Positions 1 to 7,455 of a stretch of DNA of 32,522 nucleotides are shown here, piece by piece (the stretch's first letter is position 1; each line of letters starts with the position of its first letter). This DNA is from Gammaproteobacteria bacterium (lineage in GTDB: Bacteria > Pseudomonadota > Gammaproteobacteria > Pseudomonadales > Azotimanducaceae), in assembly GCA_028820495.1 (NCBI GenBank), contig JAPPIX010000315.1, positions 1,921 through 34,442 on the forward strand. The letters are read 5' to 3'. Below the pieces are notes generated by a model, which searched no databases, was not told the DNA's origin, and saw only the letters and a list, made by a program, of their open reading frames with translations. Position numbers and translations under genes: made by a program.

Positions 1-1250
1 AGGCCCTCGGCGATGAAATCCAACGTGAAGCGGTGTTGGAGCGCCTCCCCGTCCCAAGTGAAGAGCTTGAAGTACTGCAGGTCCGCATCGCCCGTCTTCT
101 TGTCCCAGTTCGACAGCAACGACGAGGTGAAGTACAACCGCTTGCCATCCCAGCTTTGCGAGACCATGTTGACCTGCTCGCCAATCTGCCGCTCAAGCAA
201 CTGCGTCGGCGCGTGGGGGTCGGAGATGTCGTACAGGCGGGTCTTGCCGTCGTTCCAAGTGTTGACCCAAAGCACCTTGTCGTCGGCGCCGATCGAAATG
301 TCCACCGGCAGTGGAATCTTGCTGGCGTCGCCGATGTCGGCCACCGCCTTGGCCTGCCATTCGCCCTCGTCGTCCTCGTAGATGAGCCAGATTTCCGAGG
401 TCAGCGCCGTGGAAGTGAAGCAGTAGTCGTGGTTGGCGCCCCAGGCGCAGCGAATCTCCAAGGGCGCGCCCGGCACGTCGAGCACCTTCTTCGGCTGGCG
501 GGCGTGCAGGTCCCAGACGATCACCGTGTTGCCGAAGCGCTTCATGGCCTCCGCGTCGGCCATCATCTGGCCGAGGTCCATCATGTAGTTGTTCCAGCCG
601 GTGAACGAGGAAGTGACCATGAGGTTGCGCCGGGGCAGCACCCGAACGTCGTAGCCGTAGCCATCCGCGTAGCTGCCGCCCTTCGCAGCCCCCCGCAGCT
701 CACCGTCGATGGGCATCCAATGGGTCGTGATGTAGTCGCCGCCATTGGTGTACTCCACCATGCCAGTGCGGCCGCCGTGGTCGCGGTTGTTGGACAGCCC
801 GGTGATCAGCATGCGCCCCGGCAGCGCATAGCTGGTGTGCGGACCGACCACCCCGCCGGATTGGCTGACGAAATCATTGATGGTCTTGTGCAGGCGCGGC
901 TTGGCGGGGTTGCTGTGGACATCGAAGATGAAGATCCGGCTGGTGTCCAAGCCACTCGCCCAAAGATAGCGGCGGTCGTCGGTGAAACCGGAGTGGTGGG
1001 CCTCGTTGCGCCCGCCCACGGAATGCGCGTCCACGACCTGGCCGTAGGTGCCGGAACGGGGATTGACGTCCACGGTCACCAGCTTGTCCTGCTCATCGCC
1101 AACGCCCGGCATGCCTAGGGTCCAGACGTAAACGAAATCCTCCTGACCGACGATCTTGGCCATGTACGGCGACATGCAGGTCTCGTCGGCCGATGCCGTT
1201 CCGCCAAGCAAAACAGAGCCAGCCAGCAAACCAAGCCAATTCACACGCAT
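1..1250 (-). CDS. mtoX: Methanethiol oxidase / SBP56 selenium-binding protein family, 3' end cut by window edge
   Basis: The reading frame is open from an ATG at 1250 to the left edge, about 416 codons, so the C-terminus is missing. A GGAGG ribosome site sits 5 nt before the ATG. The N-terminus is a signal peptide (MRVNWLGLLAGSVLLGG, cleavage near TASA/DE), followed by the family signature TCMSPYMAKI and YVWTLG. Further family blocks are NEAHHSGFTDDRRYLWASGLD, GPHTSYALPGRMLITGLSN and NYMMDLGQM. SBP56 proteins are beta-propellers; the bacterial periplasmic members oxidise methanethiol to formaldehyde, hydrogen sulfide and hydrogen peroxide and need copper. The signal peptide fits that export. 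The divergent neighbour is a MauG-like di-heme protein, a partnership reported for Hyphomicrobium mtoX. Family assignment is firm; methanethiol as the substrate is inferred from the family. Confidence 0.9.
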   Translation of the reverse strand, partial: MRVNWLGLLAGSVLLGGTASADETCMSPYMAKIVGQEDFVYVWTLGMPGVGDEQDKLVTVDVNPRSGTYGQVVDAHSVGGRNEAHHSGFTDDRRYLWASGLDTSRIFIFDVHSNPAKPRLHKTINDFVSQSGGVVGPHTSYALPGRMLITGLSNNRDHGGRTGMVEYTNGGDYITTHWMPIDGELRGAAKGGSYADGYGYDVRVLPRRNLMVTSSFTGWNNYMMDLGQMMADAEAMKRFGNTVIVWDLHARQPKKVLDVPGAPLEIRCAWGANHDYCFTSTALTSEIWLIYEDDEGEWQAKAVADIGDASKIPLPVDISIGADDKVLWVNTWNDGKTRLYDISDPHAPTQLLERQIGEQVNMVSQSWDGKRLYFTSSLLSNWDKKTGDADLQYFKLFTWDGEALQHRFTLDFIAEG

Positions 1251-1291
1251 CGCAACCTCCGCAAGTCCAAGACTAAGTTATGCTGCTCAAT

Positions 1292-1353
1292 TTAATACAA
1301 TCTTGACCTCAATATACGAAAACAATGGCATTTTCAGGTCAAGATTGTATTAA
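1292..1353. promoter_or_regulatory. 18-bp perfect inverted repeat in the divergent mtoX/mauG promoter region
   Basis: Arm TTAATACAATCTTGACCT at 1292-1309 is the exact reverse complement of 1336-1353, with a 26-nt spacer. It is AT-rich in a GC-rich region and holds a TTGACC -35-like hexamer on each strand. The right arm overlaps the first codons of the di-heme gene if the ATG at 1325 is its start. It could be a shared operator or a pair of mirrored promoters. No regulator gene is adjacent in the window. Confidence 0.6.
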
Positions 1354-2572
1354 GTTGGCTGCTTGGCCAAAGCAGGTTGGGATAGGACGCGGTAGCGGTG
1401 TGGTCGCCCTATGGCTGCTCGCCGCCGCTTCCCTCGGTGAACCATTGGCCGAATTGGGCGCATCGCAACCCGAGAAAGGCACCACTTCGGCGTCGATGCA
1501 CTCCGGCTCGGCGCAACTGCTGGAAATCCCGCCGTTGGGGCTGCCGCCAGCGAAGCCGCCGCGTCCTCTGGCCCAAGCCAGCATCGACCTAGGACGCCGC
1601 CTGTTCTTCGACAGGCGGCTGTCCTTCAACCAAACCCTGTCCTGCGGCATGTGCCACATCCCGGAGCAGGGCTTTGCTCAACAGGAGCTCGCCACCCCAG
1701 TGGGCATGGAGGGCCGCTCCATCCGGCGAAACGCGCCCGCCCTGTACAACGTGGCCCATCGGCCTGCCCTGTTTCACGACGGGCGGGAGGAATCCCTGGA
1801 GCAGCAGATCTTTGCGCCGCTGCTGGCGGCCAACGAACTCGGCAACCCCTCCATCGGCTCCGTGCTACAGCGGCTGCGCCGCATCCCCGGCTACGTGGCC
1901 GCATTCCAATCGGCCTACGGCCAAGGCATCAACATCAACACGCTGAGCTGGGCGCTGGCGGACTATCAGCGGACCCTGATTTCCGCCGACTCGTCCTTTG
2001 ACCGCTGGCACTTCGGCGGCGATGCGGATGCCGTGACCGCATCCGTCAAGCGTGGCTTCACCCTGTTCAAAGACAGCGGCTGCGCCGCCTGCCACCGCAT
2101 TGCCAAGGACCAGGCTCACTTCACCGATGACCAGTTTCACGATGTGGGCGTGGCCCGTGGCGGCATTCAGCCCATCGCTCGGTTGCAAGTAGCGCCAGGC
2201 CGCCTCATCGACGTGGACAGCGAGGTGCACGCCAGCATGACTCCGGCAAAGCTGATCGACCTTGGCCGCTTCGACGCCACCGGCCAAATCGAGGACCGCT
2301 GGAAGTTCCGCACCCCCACCCTGCGCAACGTTGCCCTCACCGCACCCTACATGCACGACGGCTCCCTGCCGACCTTGCGCGCCGTGGTGGATTTTTTCGA
2401 CCGCGGCGGCGACCACCCCGACGCCGATGAACGCGTTCAGCCGTTGGGGCTCACGGAATCTCAGAAGGAGGACTTGATCGCCTTTCTACGCAGCCTCACC
2501 GGCAGCAACGTCGATCAACTGGCGGCTGACGCCCGCTCCGCGCCGATTGGGGACCGAATCCAAGCAAGGTGA
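1325..2572 (+). CDS. Di-heme cytochrome c peroxidase / MauG family protein
   Basis: This 415-aa protein carries two c-type heme sites, CGMCH at residues 107-111 and CAACH at 253-257, in the spacing of the bacterial di-heme peroxidase/MauG family. Family blocks include LGRRLFFDRRLS before heme 1, RNAPALYN, FHDGREESLEQQ, and the C-terminal RTPTLRNV and APYMHDGSLPTL. A hydrophobic segment at about residues 26-40 (VVALWLLAAASL) is the likely export signal, so it should act in the periplasm. The ATG at 1325 lies inside a palindrome and has no clear ribosome site; TTG at 1355 or GTG at 1400 are alternative starts. It is divergent from the methanethiol oxidase gene and may mature that enzyme, or remove or use the peroxide it makes. 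That role is inference. Confidence 0.88.
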   Translation: MAFSGQDCIKLAAWPKQVGIGRGSGVVALWLLAAASLGEPLAELGASQPEKGTTSASMHSGSAQLLEIPPLGLPPAKPPRPLAQASIDLGRRLFFDRRLSFNQTLSCGMCHIPEQGFAQQELATPVGMEGRSIRRNAPALYNVAHRPALFHDGREESLEQQIFAPLLAANELGNPSIGSVLQRLRRIPGYVAAFQSAYGQGININTLSWALADYQRTLISADSSFDRWHFGGDADAVTASVKRGFTLFKDSGCAACHRIAKDQAHFTDDQFHDVGVARGGIQPIARLQVAPGRLIDVDSEVHASMTPAKLIDLGRFDATGQIEDRWKFRTPTLRNVALTAPYMHDGSLPTLRAVVDFFDRGGDHPDADERVQPLGLTESQKEDLIAFLRSLTGSNVDQLAADARSAPIGDRIQAR

Positions 2573-2612
2573 AATTGGGCAACTTGGATGGGGTCGCGCA
2601 TGACTTGCCGCC

Positions 2613-4169
2613 TCACAAGTTGCGCCACTCCAGCCGCAGGCCATCCGCTTGGTAGCGGTCGTCAATCAGCCGATCCCGGGCGGTCGCTTCCTGGCGAATC
2701 CACAGGTCAAAGAAGGCCAGCGCCTTGTCCTGCTGGATTCGATGGGCGAGACCGGCATCGACCAACTCGTATTCAGTGTCGGGATCGAAATGGCGGGGAA
2801 AGCGATTGGGCTTCAAGTGAGGCCACCAATAGGCGCCGGAGACACCGAAGGTGGCGTGGTTGGCGTTGTCGAGCAGGGCCCAGATGGCGGCGGCGTCTGC
2901 TTTCTCAAAGGCTTGCCGCAGCACCGGAAAGGGGTTGGCCGGAGTCGGCGCCGGGCTGCCGGCGGCCTCGGCCATGCGTGCTGCCAAGCCGATGATGAGG
3001 GTGTCCTCGGCGCCGCTGAGCAACAGCGTCGGCTTGCGGATTTCACCCAACCCGTAGGGGCCGTCTCTGCTCAGAACGACCGATTCCACATCCTGGGGCG
3101 CCAACGCCTCCACGGGCACCAAGGCGCGCAAGTCCGGGCTGGAGGGCGCGGCCACCGCCATGCCGGCGGTGAAGCGGGGCTCAAGGGCCAGTGCCGCCAG
3201 GGTCGTGGCGCCGCCGAAGGAGCGGCCCATCAGGCCGATGCGTTCAAGATCGAGAGCGTTCTCGAAAAAGCCCGCCTGGTTCAGGCGCTGTAGCTCATCC
3301 AGGGTTGCGCGCAAATCCCCCACCCTTTGCAGGAGGGCCGCATCGAGTCCCTGAAGGAACGCCGGGCTCGAACGATCAGCGCCTAGGGGCGTGTAGCTCT
3401 GCCCGTAGTTGTCCGGGGAGCCATAGACACCGCGGTCATCCAGCAGACCGACCACTTCGGCCAAGCGCAGGGGATCCAGGCCACTGCTGCCACCCGCCTC
3501 CAACGCCGGGGCGCGCCCGGTCATCGAAAACGGTGAGTTGCCCGTGTGCTCCGGGGCGATGACGACATAGCCGTTGGCTGCGAGATGCTCGCAGACGGTC
3601 TCCATGTTGTAGCGGCTGCCGGCGTCGCCGTGGCTCATGACGACAACGGGGAAGGGCCCCGCCTCCGCGGCGATGGGCGCGTCGGTGTAGCTGTTGCGCG
3701 GGCGGCTGAAGAGCTCTTCAATGGCGGCGTTGATGCCGGACCGAGAAACCCCTTCAACCACCGTGTCCGGAGTCAAGTGAAAGAACGTGGTCTGAGTCAT
3801 CATCAACTCATGCACGGTGCGGTCCCCGAACACGTAGTCGCCGTGGACGGCGCGGCGCAGCGAGGTGCCCATGGCGCCGTGGCGCACGGGATACCAGATT
3901 TCGGTGATGAGGATGCGCAAACCCGTGGCGACGCCAGCCGCCTCGTCAAACCCACGGCTGGGATCATGGATGAACAAGGTGGTGTTGCCCACGGCGAAAG
4001 GGGGTTCAGCCAGCGATGAAGGGGCTTCGCCCTGCTCAACCGGCGCACAGGCGAACAGCGCCGCCGTAACCAACGCAGCCCATGCCGCGCGGGCTAATGG
4101 GCCAAGTTTGCTTGCGTTTTTCACATCGAAACCACTCTTCACCACGAGGCCACCTTGCATCAAATCCAT
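2613..4169 (-). CDS. Lipoprotein alpha/beta-hydrolase, PAF-acetylhydrolase/dienelactone-hydrolase-like
   Basis: A 518-aa protein. The N-terminus has a lipoprotein signal ending in a lipobox (TAALFAC, Cys about residue 41), so it is probably a membrane-anchored periplasmic or outer-membrane enzyme. VVVMSHGDAGSRYN resembles the oxyanion-hole loop, and GLMGRSFGGATT is the nucleophile elbow (GxSxG with Ser as nucleophile). NANHATFG near the C-terminus may hold the catalytic His. The layout resembles the platelet-activating-factor acetylhydrolase-like family of secreted esterases. ATG 4169 follows the LigB-like stop by 5 nt, but no good ribosome site precedes it. A GTG at 4124 would give a more typical lipoprotein signal (MKNASKLGPLARAAWAALV). 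It is the last gene of the operon with the ring-cleavage genes. Ester or lactone hydrolysis is likely; the substrate is unknown. Confidence 0.82.
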   Translation of the reverse strand: MDLMQGGLVVKSGFDVKNASKLGPLARAAWAALVTAALFACAPVEQGEAPSSLAEPPFAVGNTTLFIHDPSRGFDEAAGVATGLRILITEIWYPVRHGAMGTSLRRAVHGDYVFGDRTVHELMMTQTTFFHLTPDTVVEGVSRSGINAAIEELFSRPRNSYTDAPIAAEAGPFPVVVMSHGDAGSRYNMETVCEHLAANGYVVIAPEHTGNSPFSMTGRAPALEAGGSSGLDPLRLAEVVGLLDDRGVYGSPDNYGQSYTPLGADRSSPAFLQGLDAALLQRVGDLRATLDELQRLNQAGFFENALDLERIGLMGRSFGGATTLAALALEPRFTAGMAVAAPSSPDLRALVPVEALAPQDVESVVLSRDGPYGLGEIRKPTLLLSGAEDTLIIGLAARMAEAAGSPAPTPANPFPVLRQAFEKADAAAIWALLDNANHATFGVSGAYWWPHLKPNRFPRHFDPDTEYELVDAGLAHRIQQDKALAFFDLWIRQEATARDRLIDDRYQADGLRLEWRNL

Positions 4170-4174
4170 CCGAT

Positions 4175-4999
4175 TTAGGAAACCAAGCTCATCCGCGCCA
4201 CTGTGCAGCCCACCGCGAAAATGGGTATGGGCACATAGCAGTAAAGCTCACCGGCGCAGCCTTCCGCCGCGCCTGCGACGGCGATGAAAGTGCGGATCTC
4301 GAACCCGCCCTGCCCTGCCTCCCGCCAGGTCTCCTCGTCGGTGTAGCCGGTCAGCGCGGCGCGGTCGTTGGCCAGCCAGCGGTCCAGAAACTCCCGGTCC
4401 CAAGCCTCGTTGATCTTGCCGGAATCGGGGGTGGCCGGCCAATGGGAGATGCCGCCGGTGCCAATCAGGGCGATGCGCTCCGGGGTGGCGTCGCAGGCCT
4501 TGCGCAGCGCCCGCCCAAAGACGTAGGCGCGGGCCGGGGGCGTCAAGGGCGGGCCTTGACTGTTGATGTTGACCGGAATGATCGGCACATCCCCCTCGGG
4601 CAGCAGGAAGTGGAGCGGCACCATGATGCCGTGGTCGAACTGCCATTCCTCGGCATAGGCCAAGTCCACGTCGGCCATCATGGCCTCAATCAGGCGGCGC
4701 GACAGCGCCGGGGCACCGGCGAAGCGCCGCGGTGCGATGCCCAGCCAGTCCGGATCCTCAATGGGACCGTCGTAGTGGTCGGCCATGCCCATGCAGTAGG
4801 CGGGCATGTTGTCCATGAAGAAGTTGGCGAAGTGCTCGGCCGCCACCACCACCAGCGCATCAGGCCGCGCGGCGCGGATCTCGGCACCCATGCGGTGCAT
4901 GGCGGCGTAGAAGGGTTCGCGCAACTCCGGATCGGCGCGCTCCGCCCGCCCCGTGATGCCCGGCGCGTGGCTGCACACGCCTGCGTAAACCAAGGCCAC
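4175..4999 (-). CDS. LigB-type class III extradiol ring-cleavage dioxygenase, catalytic subunit
   Basis: A 274-aa protein of the LigB superfamily. Likely iron-ligand histidines are H11 in VCSHAPG and H56 in VVVAAEHFANFF, with the further conserved blocks FDHGIMVPLHFL, IPVNINSQGPP and IGTGGISHWP. The family cleaves catechol-type rings next to the hydroxyls using Fe(II) and O2; members include protocatechuate 4,5-dioxygenase and gallate dioxygenases. The start is GTG at 4999, overlapping the stop of the upstream small subunit by one base (TAGTG), so the two are translationally coupled. A separate LigA-like subunit upstream and a semialdehyde dehydrogenase before it support a meta-cleavage pathway. 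The precise substrate cannot be read from the sequence. Confidence 0.9.
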   Translation of the reverse strand: MALVYAGVCSHAPGITGRAERADPELREPFYAAMHRMGAEIRAARPDALVVVAAEHFANFFMDNMPAYCMGMADHYDGPIEDPDWLGIAPRRFAGAPALSRRLIEAMMADVDLAYAEEWQFDHGIMVPLHFLLPEGDVPIIPVNINSQGPPLTPPARAYVFGRALRKACDATPERIALIGTGGISHWPATPDSGKINEAWDREFLDRWLANDRAALTGYTDEETWREAGQGGFEIRTFIAVAGAAEGCAGELYCYVPIPIFAVGCTVARMSLVS

Positions 5000-5313
5000 T
5001 ACACCGCTCCCTGCCCGTCAGTGGTGGTGTAAAGGCCATGACGAACCGGGCCGTAGCGGGACAAGCCAGCGCGCATGGCGGCGATGTAATCGTCCCAAGC
5101 GTATTGCCGCAGGGCGGCGTAGTGCATGAGGAGCTGACCGTTCACGCCCATCACGTAGAGCAGCCCGATGTTGCCTTCAACCAAGGCCTCGCGTTCCTCA
5201 TCAGTGAGGTTGTAGTCCGCCAGCAGGCCCTCGAAGTCGTCGTCATGGCGCTGCCGAACCCGCGCATCCCGGTTGAGGTTGTAGAGCAGCTTCTGCACGG
5301 CGTAGAGGCTCAT
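4999..5313 (-). CDS. LigA-type small (alpha) subunit of extradiol dioxygenase
   Basis: A 104-aa, mostly helical protein. The features MSLYAVQKLLYNLNRD, LTDEEREALVEGNIGLLYVMG and NGQLLMHYAAL are characteristic of the LigA domain that caps the active site of protocatechuate 4,5-dioxygenase and its relatives. The ATG at 5313 overlaps the aldehyde dehydrogenase stop by 4 nt (ATGA), and its own stop overlaps the GTG of the LigB-like gene. It should be co-translated with and bound to that protein in the cytoplasm. Confidence 0.9.
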   Translation of the reverse strand: MSLYAVQKLLYNLNRDARVRQRHDDDFEGLLADYNLTDEEREALVEGNIGLLYVMGVNGQLLMHYAALRQYAWDDYIAAMRAGLSRYGPVRHGLYTTTDGQGAV

Positions 5314-6830
5314 CGGCCCAGCCCCGGCACCGAATGGGTGTCGTAGGCCATGCAGACGTTCTTGGTCTCCATGTAGAAGTCGAAGCTGTAGTCGCCGCCG
5401 TCCCGTCCGATGCCGCTGGCCTTCATGCCGCCGAAGGGGGTGGGCAAGTGGCGGTTGTTCTCGGAGTTAATCCAGACCATGCCCGCTTCCAGATCGCGGC
5501 CGAGGCGTTGGGCACGGCCCAAGTCCCGTGTCCAAGCATAGGCCGCCAGCCCGTAGTCCACGCCGTTTGCGATGCTTAAGGCCTCCGCTTCGTCATCAAA
5601 GGGGATGGCGGTAAGCACCGGACCGAAGATTTCCTCCTGGGCGATGCGCATGTCCGCGGTGGCGCCCGTGAAGAGCGTCGGCTCAACGAAGTTGCCGTTC
5701 TCGAATCCGGCCGGACGGCCACCGCCCGCAGCCACCGTCGCCCCTTCGCTGCGCGCCACCTCAAAGTAGCTCTCCACCTTGCGCAGATGGACGGGATGAA
5801 TCAGCGGACCCACCTCAGTGGCCGGATCCAAGGGATGGCCGACTCGAATGCGGCGCGCCCGCGCCGCCACTCGCTCAACGAAGGCGTCATGGATGCTGCG
5901 CTCCACCAGCAGGCGGCTTGACGAAGTGCAGCGCTCGCCGTTCAAGCTGTAGATCATGAAGGCGACGGCATCGACGGCTCGCTCAAGATCGGCGTCGGCA
6001 AAGACGATCACTGGGTTCTTGCCGCCGAGTTCAAAATGCACCCGCTTCAGGGTTGCGGCCCCTTGGACCATGATGCGGCTGCCGGTGGCGGACTCGCCGA
6101 CGAAAGCCACCGCCTTGACGGACGGCTGCTCGGTCAACGCCCGGCCAGCCACTTCGCCAACACCCTGCACCGTGTTCAGAACACCTGGCGGCAGCCCGGC
6201 CTCGTGGCAGATCTCGACTAGCAGTTGGGCGCTCAACGGGCTCCATTCCGCTGGTTTGTGGACCACCGTGCAGCCCGCCGCCAAGGCCGGCGCAATCTTC
6301 CAAGTCGACAGCATGAACGGCGTATTCCAAGGCGTGATGACCCCCACCGGGCCAATAGGCTGGCGCAAGGTGTAGTTCAGATGATGCTCGGCGGGTAGGG
6401 AGAGGCCATTGCCCGCTTCCGGCGCCCGGTCGGCGAAGAAGCGGAAGTTCTCGGCGCCGCGCACCGCCGCCTTGCTCATGAAGCGCATTGGCTGCCCGGT
6501 ATCCCAAGACTCGACTAGGGCAATCTCCTCCGCCCGGGCTTCGATGGCGTCGGCAATGCGGTGCAGCAAGCGCCGCCGCCGGCCGCCGGGCCAAACCCGC
6601 CATTCGGCAAAAGCATCCGCCGCGGCATGGGCGGCCCGGTCGATGTCCTGCGGTGAACCGGCGGCCACCTCGTTGATCAGGGAGCCATCCGCCGGCGCCC
6701 GGTTCTCGAAGATCTCCCCTGGCTGGCCAACCACCGCCTCGCCATTGATGAAGTGGCCTAGCGCCGCCCCTCGAAACCGGGCGAGGCAGGCCCCAACCTT
6801 CGCCAAGTTGGATTCAAGCGTTTGGCTCAA
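5310..6830 (-). CDS. Aldehyde dehydrogenase, hydroxymuconate-semialdehyde dehydrogenase-like (HpaE type)
   Basis: A 506-aa member of the NAD(P)-dependent aldehyde dehydrogenase superfamily. GPVGVITPWNTPFMLSTWK is the cofactor-binding block, FELGGKNP carries the general-base Glu, and NGERCTSSSR carries the catalytic Cys; EEIFGPVL and NPFGGxKxSG-like PFGGMKASGIGRDGG are also present. The NGERC variant and overall sequence resemble 5-carboxymethyl-2-hydroxymuconate semialdehyde dehydrogenases. The start is TTG at 6830, with AGGA 7 nt upstream and only 9 nt after the msrB stop. It overlaps the LigA-like start. In context it should oxidise the semialdehyde made by ring cleavage; betaine- or aliphatic-aldehyde specificity cannot be excluded. 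Confidence 0.88.
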   Translation of the reverse strand: MSQTLESNLAKVGACLARFRGAALGHFINGEAVVGQPGEIFENRAPADGSLINEVAAGSPQDIDRAAHAAADAFAEWRVWPGGRRRRLLHRIADAIEARAEEIALVESWDTGQPMRFMSKAAVRGAENFRFFADRAPEAGNGLSLPAEHHLNYTLRQPIGPVGVITPWNTPFMLSTWKIAPALAAGCTVVHKPAEWSPLSAQLLVEICHEAGLPPGVLNTVQGVGEVAGRALTEQPSVKAVAFVGESATGSRIMVQGAATLKRVHFELGGKNPVIVFADADLERAVDAVAFMIYSLNGERCTSSSRLLVERSIHDAFVERVAARARRIRVGHPLDPATEVGPLIHPVHLRKVESYFEVARSEGATVAAGGGRPAGFENGNFVEPTLFTGATADMRIAQEEIFGPVLTAIPFDDEAEALSIANGVDYGLAAYAWTRDLGRAQRLGRDLEAGMVWINSENNRHLPTPFGGMKASGIGRDGGDYSFDFYMETKNVCMAYDTHSVPGLGR

Positions 6831-6839
6831 GGGGAGTTC

Positions 6840-7253
6840 CTAGCCTTGCTCCGTCCCCGTCTCCGTCGGCGCTAGGGACAACGAAGCCGAATTCATGCAA
6901 AAGCGCAGGCCTGTGGGCGCCGGACCATCTGGAAAGACGTGGCCGAGATGGGCATCGCAGGCGGCGCAAAGGACCTCGATGCGGCGCATCATCAGGCTGT
7001 TGTCCTCCCGGGTGGCCACGGCATCGGCGGCAATGGGTTCGTAAAAGCTCGGCCAGCCGGAGCGGGAGTCGTACTTGGTGGCGGACGTGAACAGCGGCGC
7101 ATCGCAACACTTGCAGTTGTACACGCCCGGCGTCTTGGTGTCGCAGTAGATGCCGCTGAAGGCGGGCTCAGTGCCCGCCTCGCGCGTGATGTGGAACTCC
7201 TGCGGGGTGAGCTGCGCACGCCACTGCGCCTCGCTCTTGGTGACTTTGGCCAT
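6840..7253 (-). CDS. msrB: Peptide-methionine (R)-S-oxide reductase MsrB
   Basis: A 137-aa protein that reduces methionine-R-sulfoxide in oxidised proteins. The zinc-binding pairs are C47/C50 in [11 protein letters not shown] and C96/C99 in [12 protein letters not shown]. The catalytic Cys119 sits in RFCMNSASL, and SGWPSFYEP is the substrate loop. The start chosen is ATG 7253 ([11 protein letters not shown]), with AGGAAG upstream. The frame stays open to 7406, but that extension is not family-like and overlaps a repeat element. msrB next to a divergent alaA is a recurring arrangement in gammaproteobacteria. Here msrB also leads the ring-cleavage operon. Confidence 0.95.
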   Translation of the reverse strand: MAKVTKSEAQWRAQLTPQEFHITREAGTEPAFSGIYCDTKTPGVYNCKCCDAPLFTSATKYDSRSGWPSFYEPIAADAVATREDNSLMMRRIEVLCAACDAHLGHVFPDGPAPTGLRFCMNSASLSLAPTETGTEQG

Positions 7254-7278
7254 TTGCTTCTTCCTGCTAAGTGCGCTT

Positions 7279-7383
7279 AACTGGTTTTCTTGATCGCGGG
7301 AAAAGGTTATCAAGTAAATCACGGCCTTGCGGCCTGTTGCGCCCGGCGACCACCTTCTCATCGCTCTGAGGCATCGCCTCGTT
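7279..7383. repeat. Copy A of a diverged ~100-bp intergenic repeat
   Basis: The 33 bases from 7279 match 28 of 33 positions in the block starting at 28021. A shared GCCCGGCGACC core follows, and a GCCTCG...GTT end. Copy A has about 12 extra bases in the middle, containing GGCCTTGCGGCC. The element begins AAC and ends GTT. It lies just upstream of msrB, in the msrB/alaA divergent region. Confidence 0.5.
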
Positions 7384-7455
7384 AGTTGATCGTTTGGGAT
7401 TTTCATCTTGAGCCCGGTGGATGGCCGCTATCCGCCCAGCCATCATGGAGCGAGC

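Noticed and set aside
33-1118. Long plus-strand open frame opposite the methanethiol oxidase
   Set aside because: The minus-strand frame gives the full SBP56 family sequence with a signal peptide and ribosome site; the plus frame is a high-GC shadow.
7279-7383. Integron attC site
   Set aside because: The left end GCTTAAC fits RYYYAAC, but the right end GTTAGTT breaks GTTRRRY and copy B fits worse. There is no integrase or cassette array.
7254-7406. N-terminal extension of MsrB by about 51 residues
   Set aside because: It has no family similarity, overlaps the repeat element, and the internal ATG 7253 has a good ribosome site.
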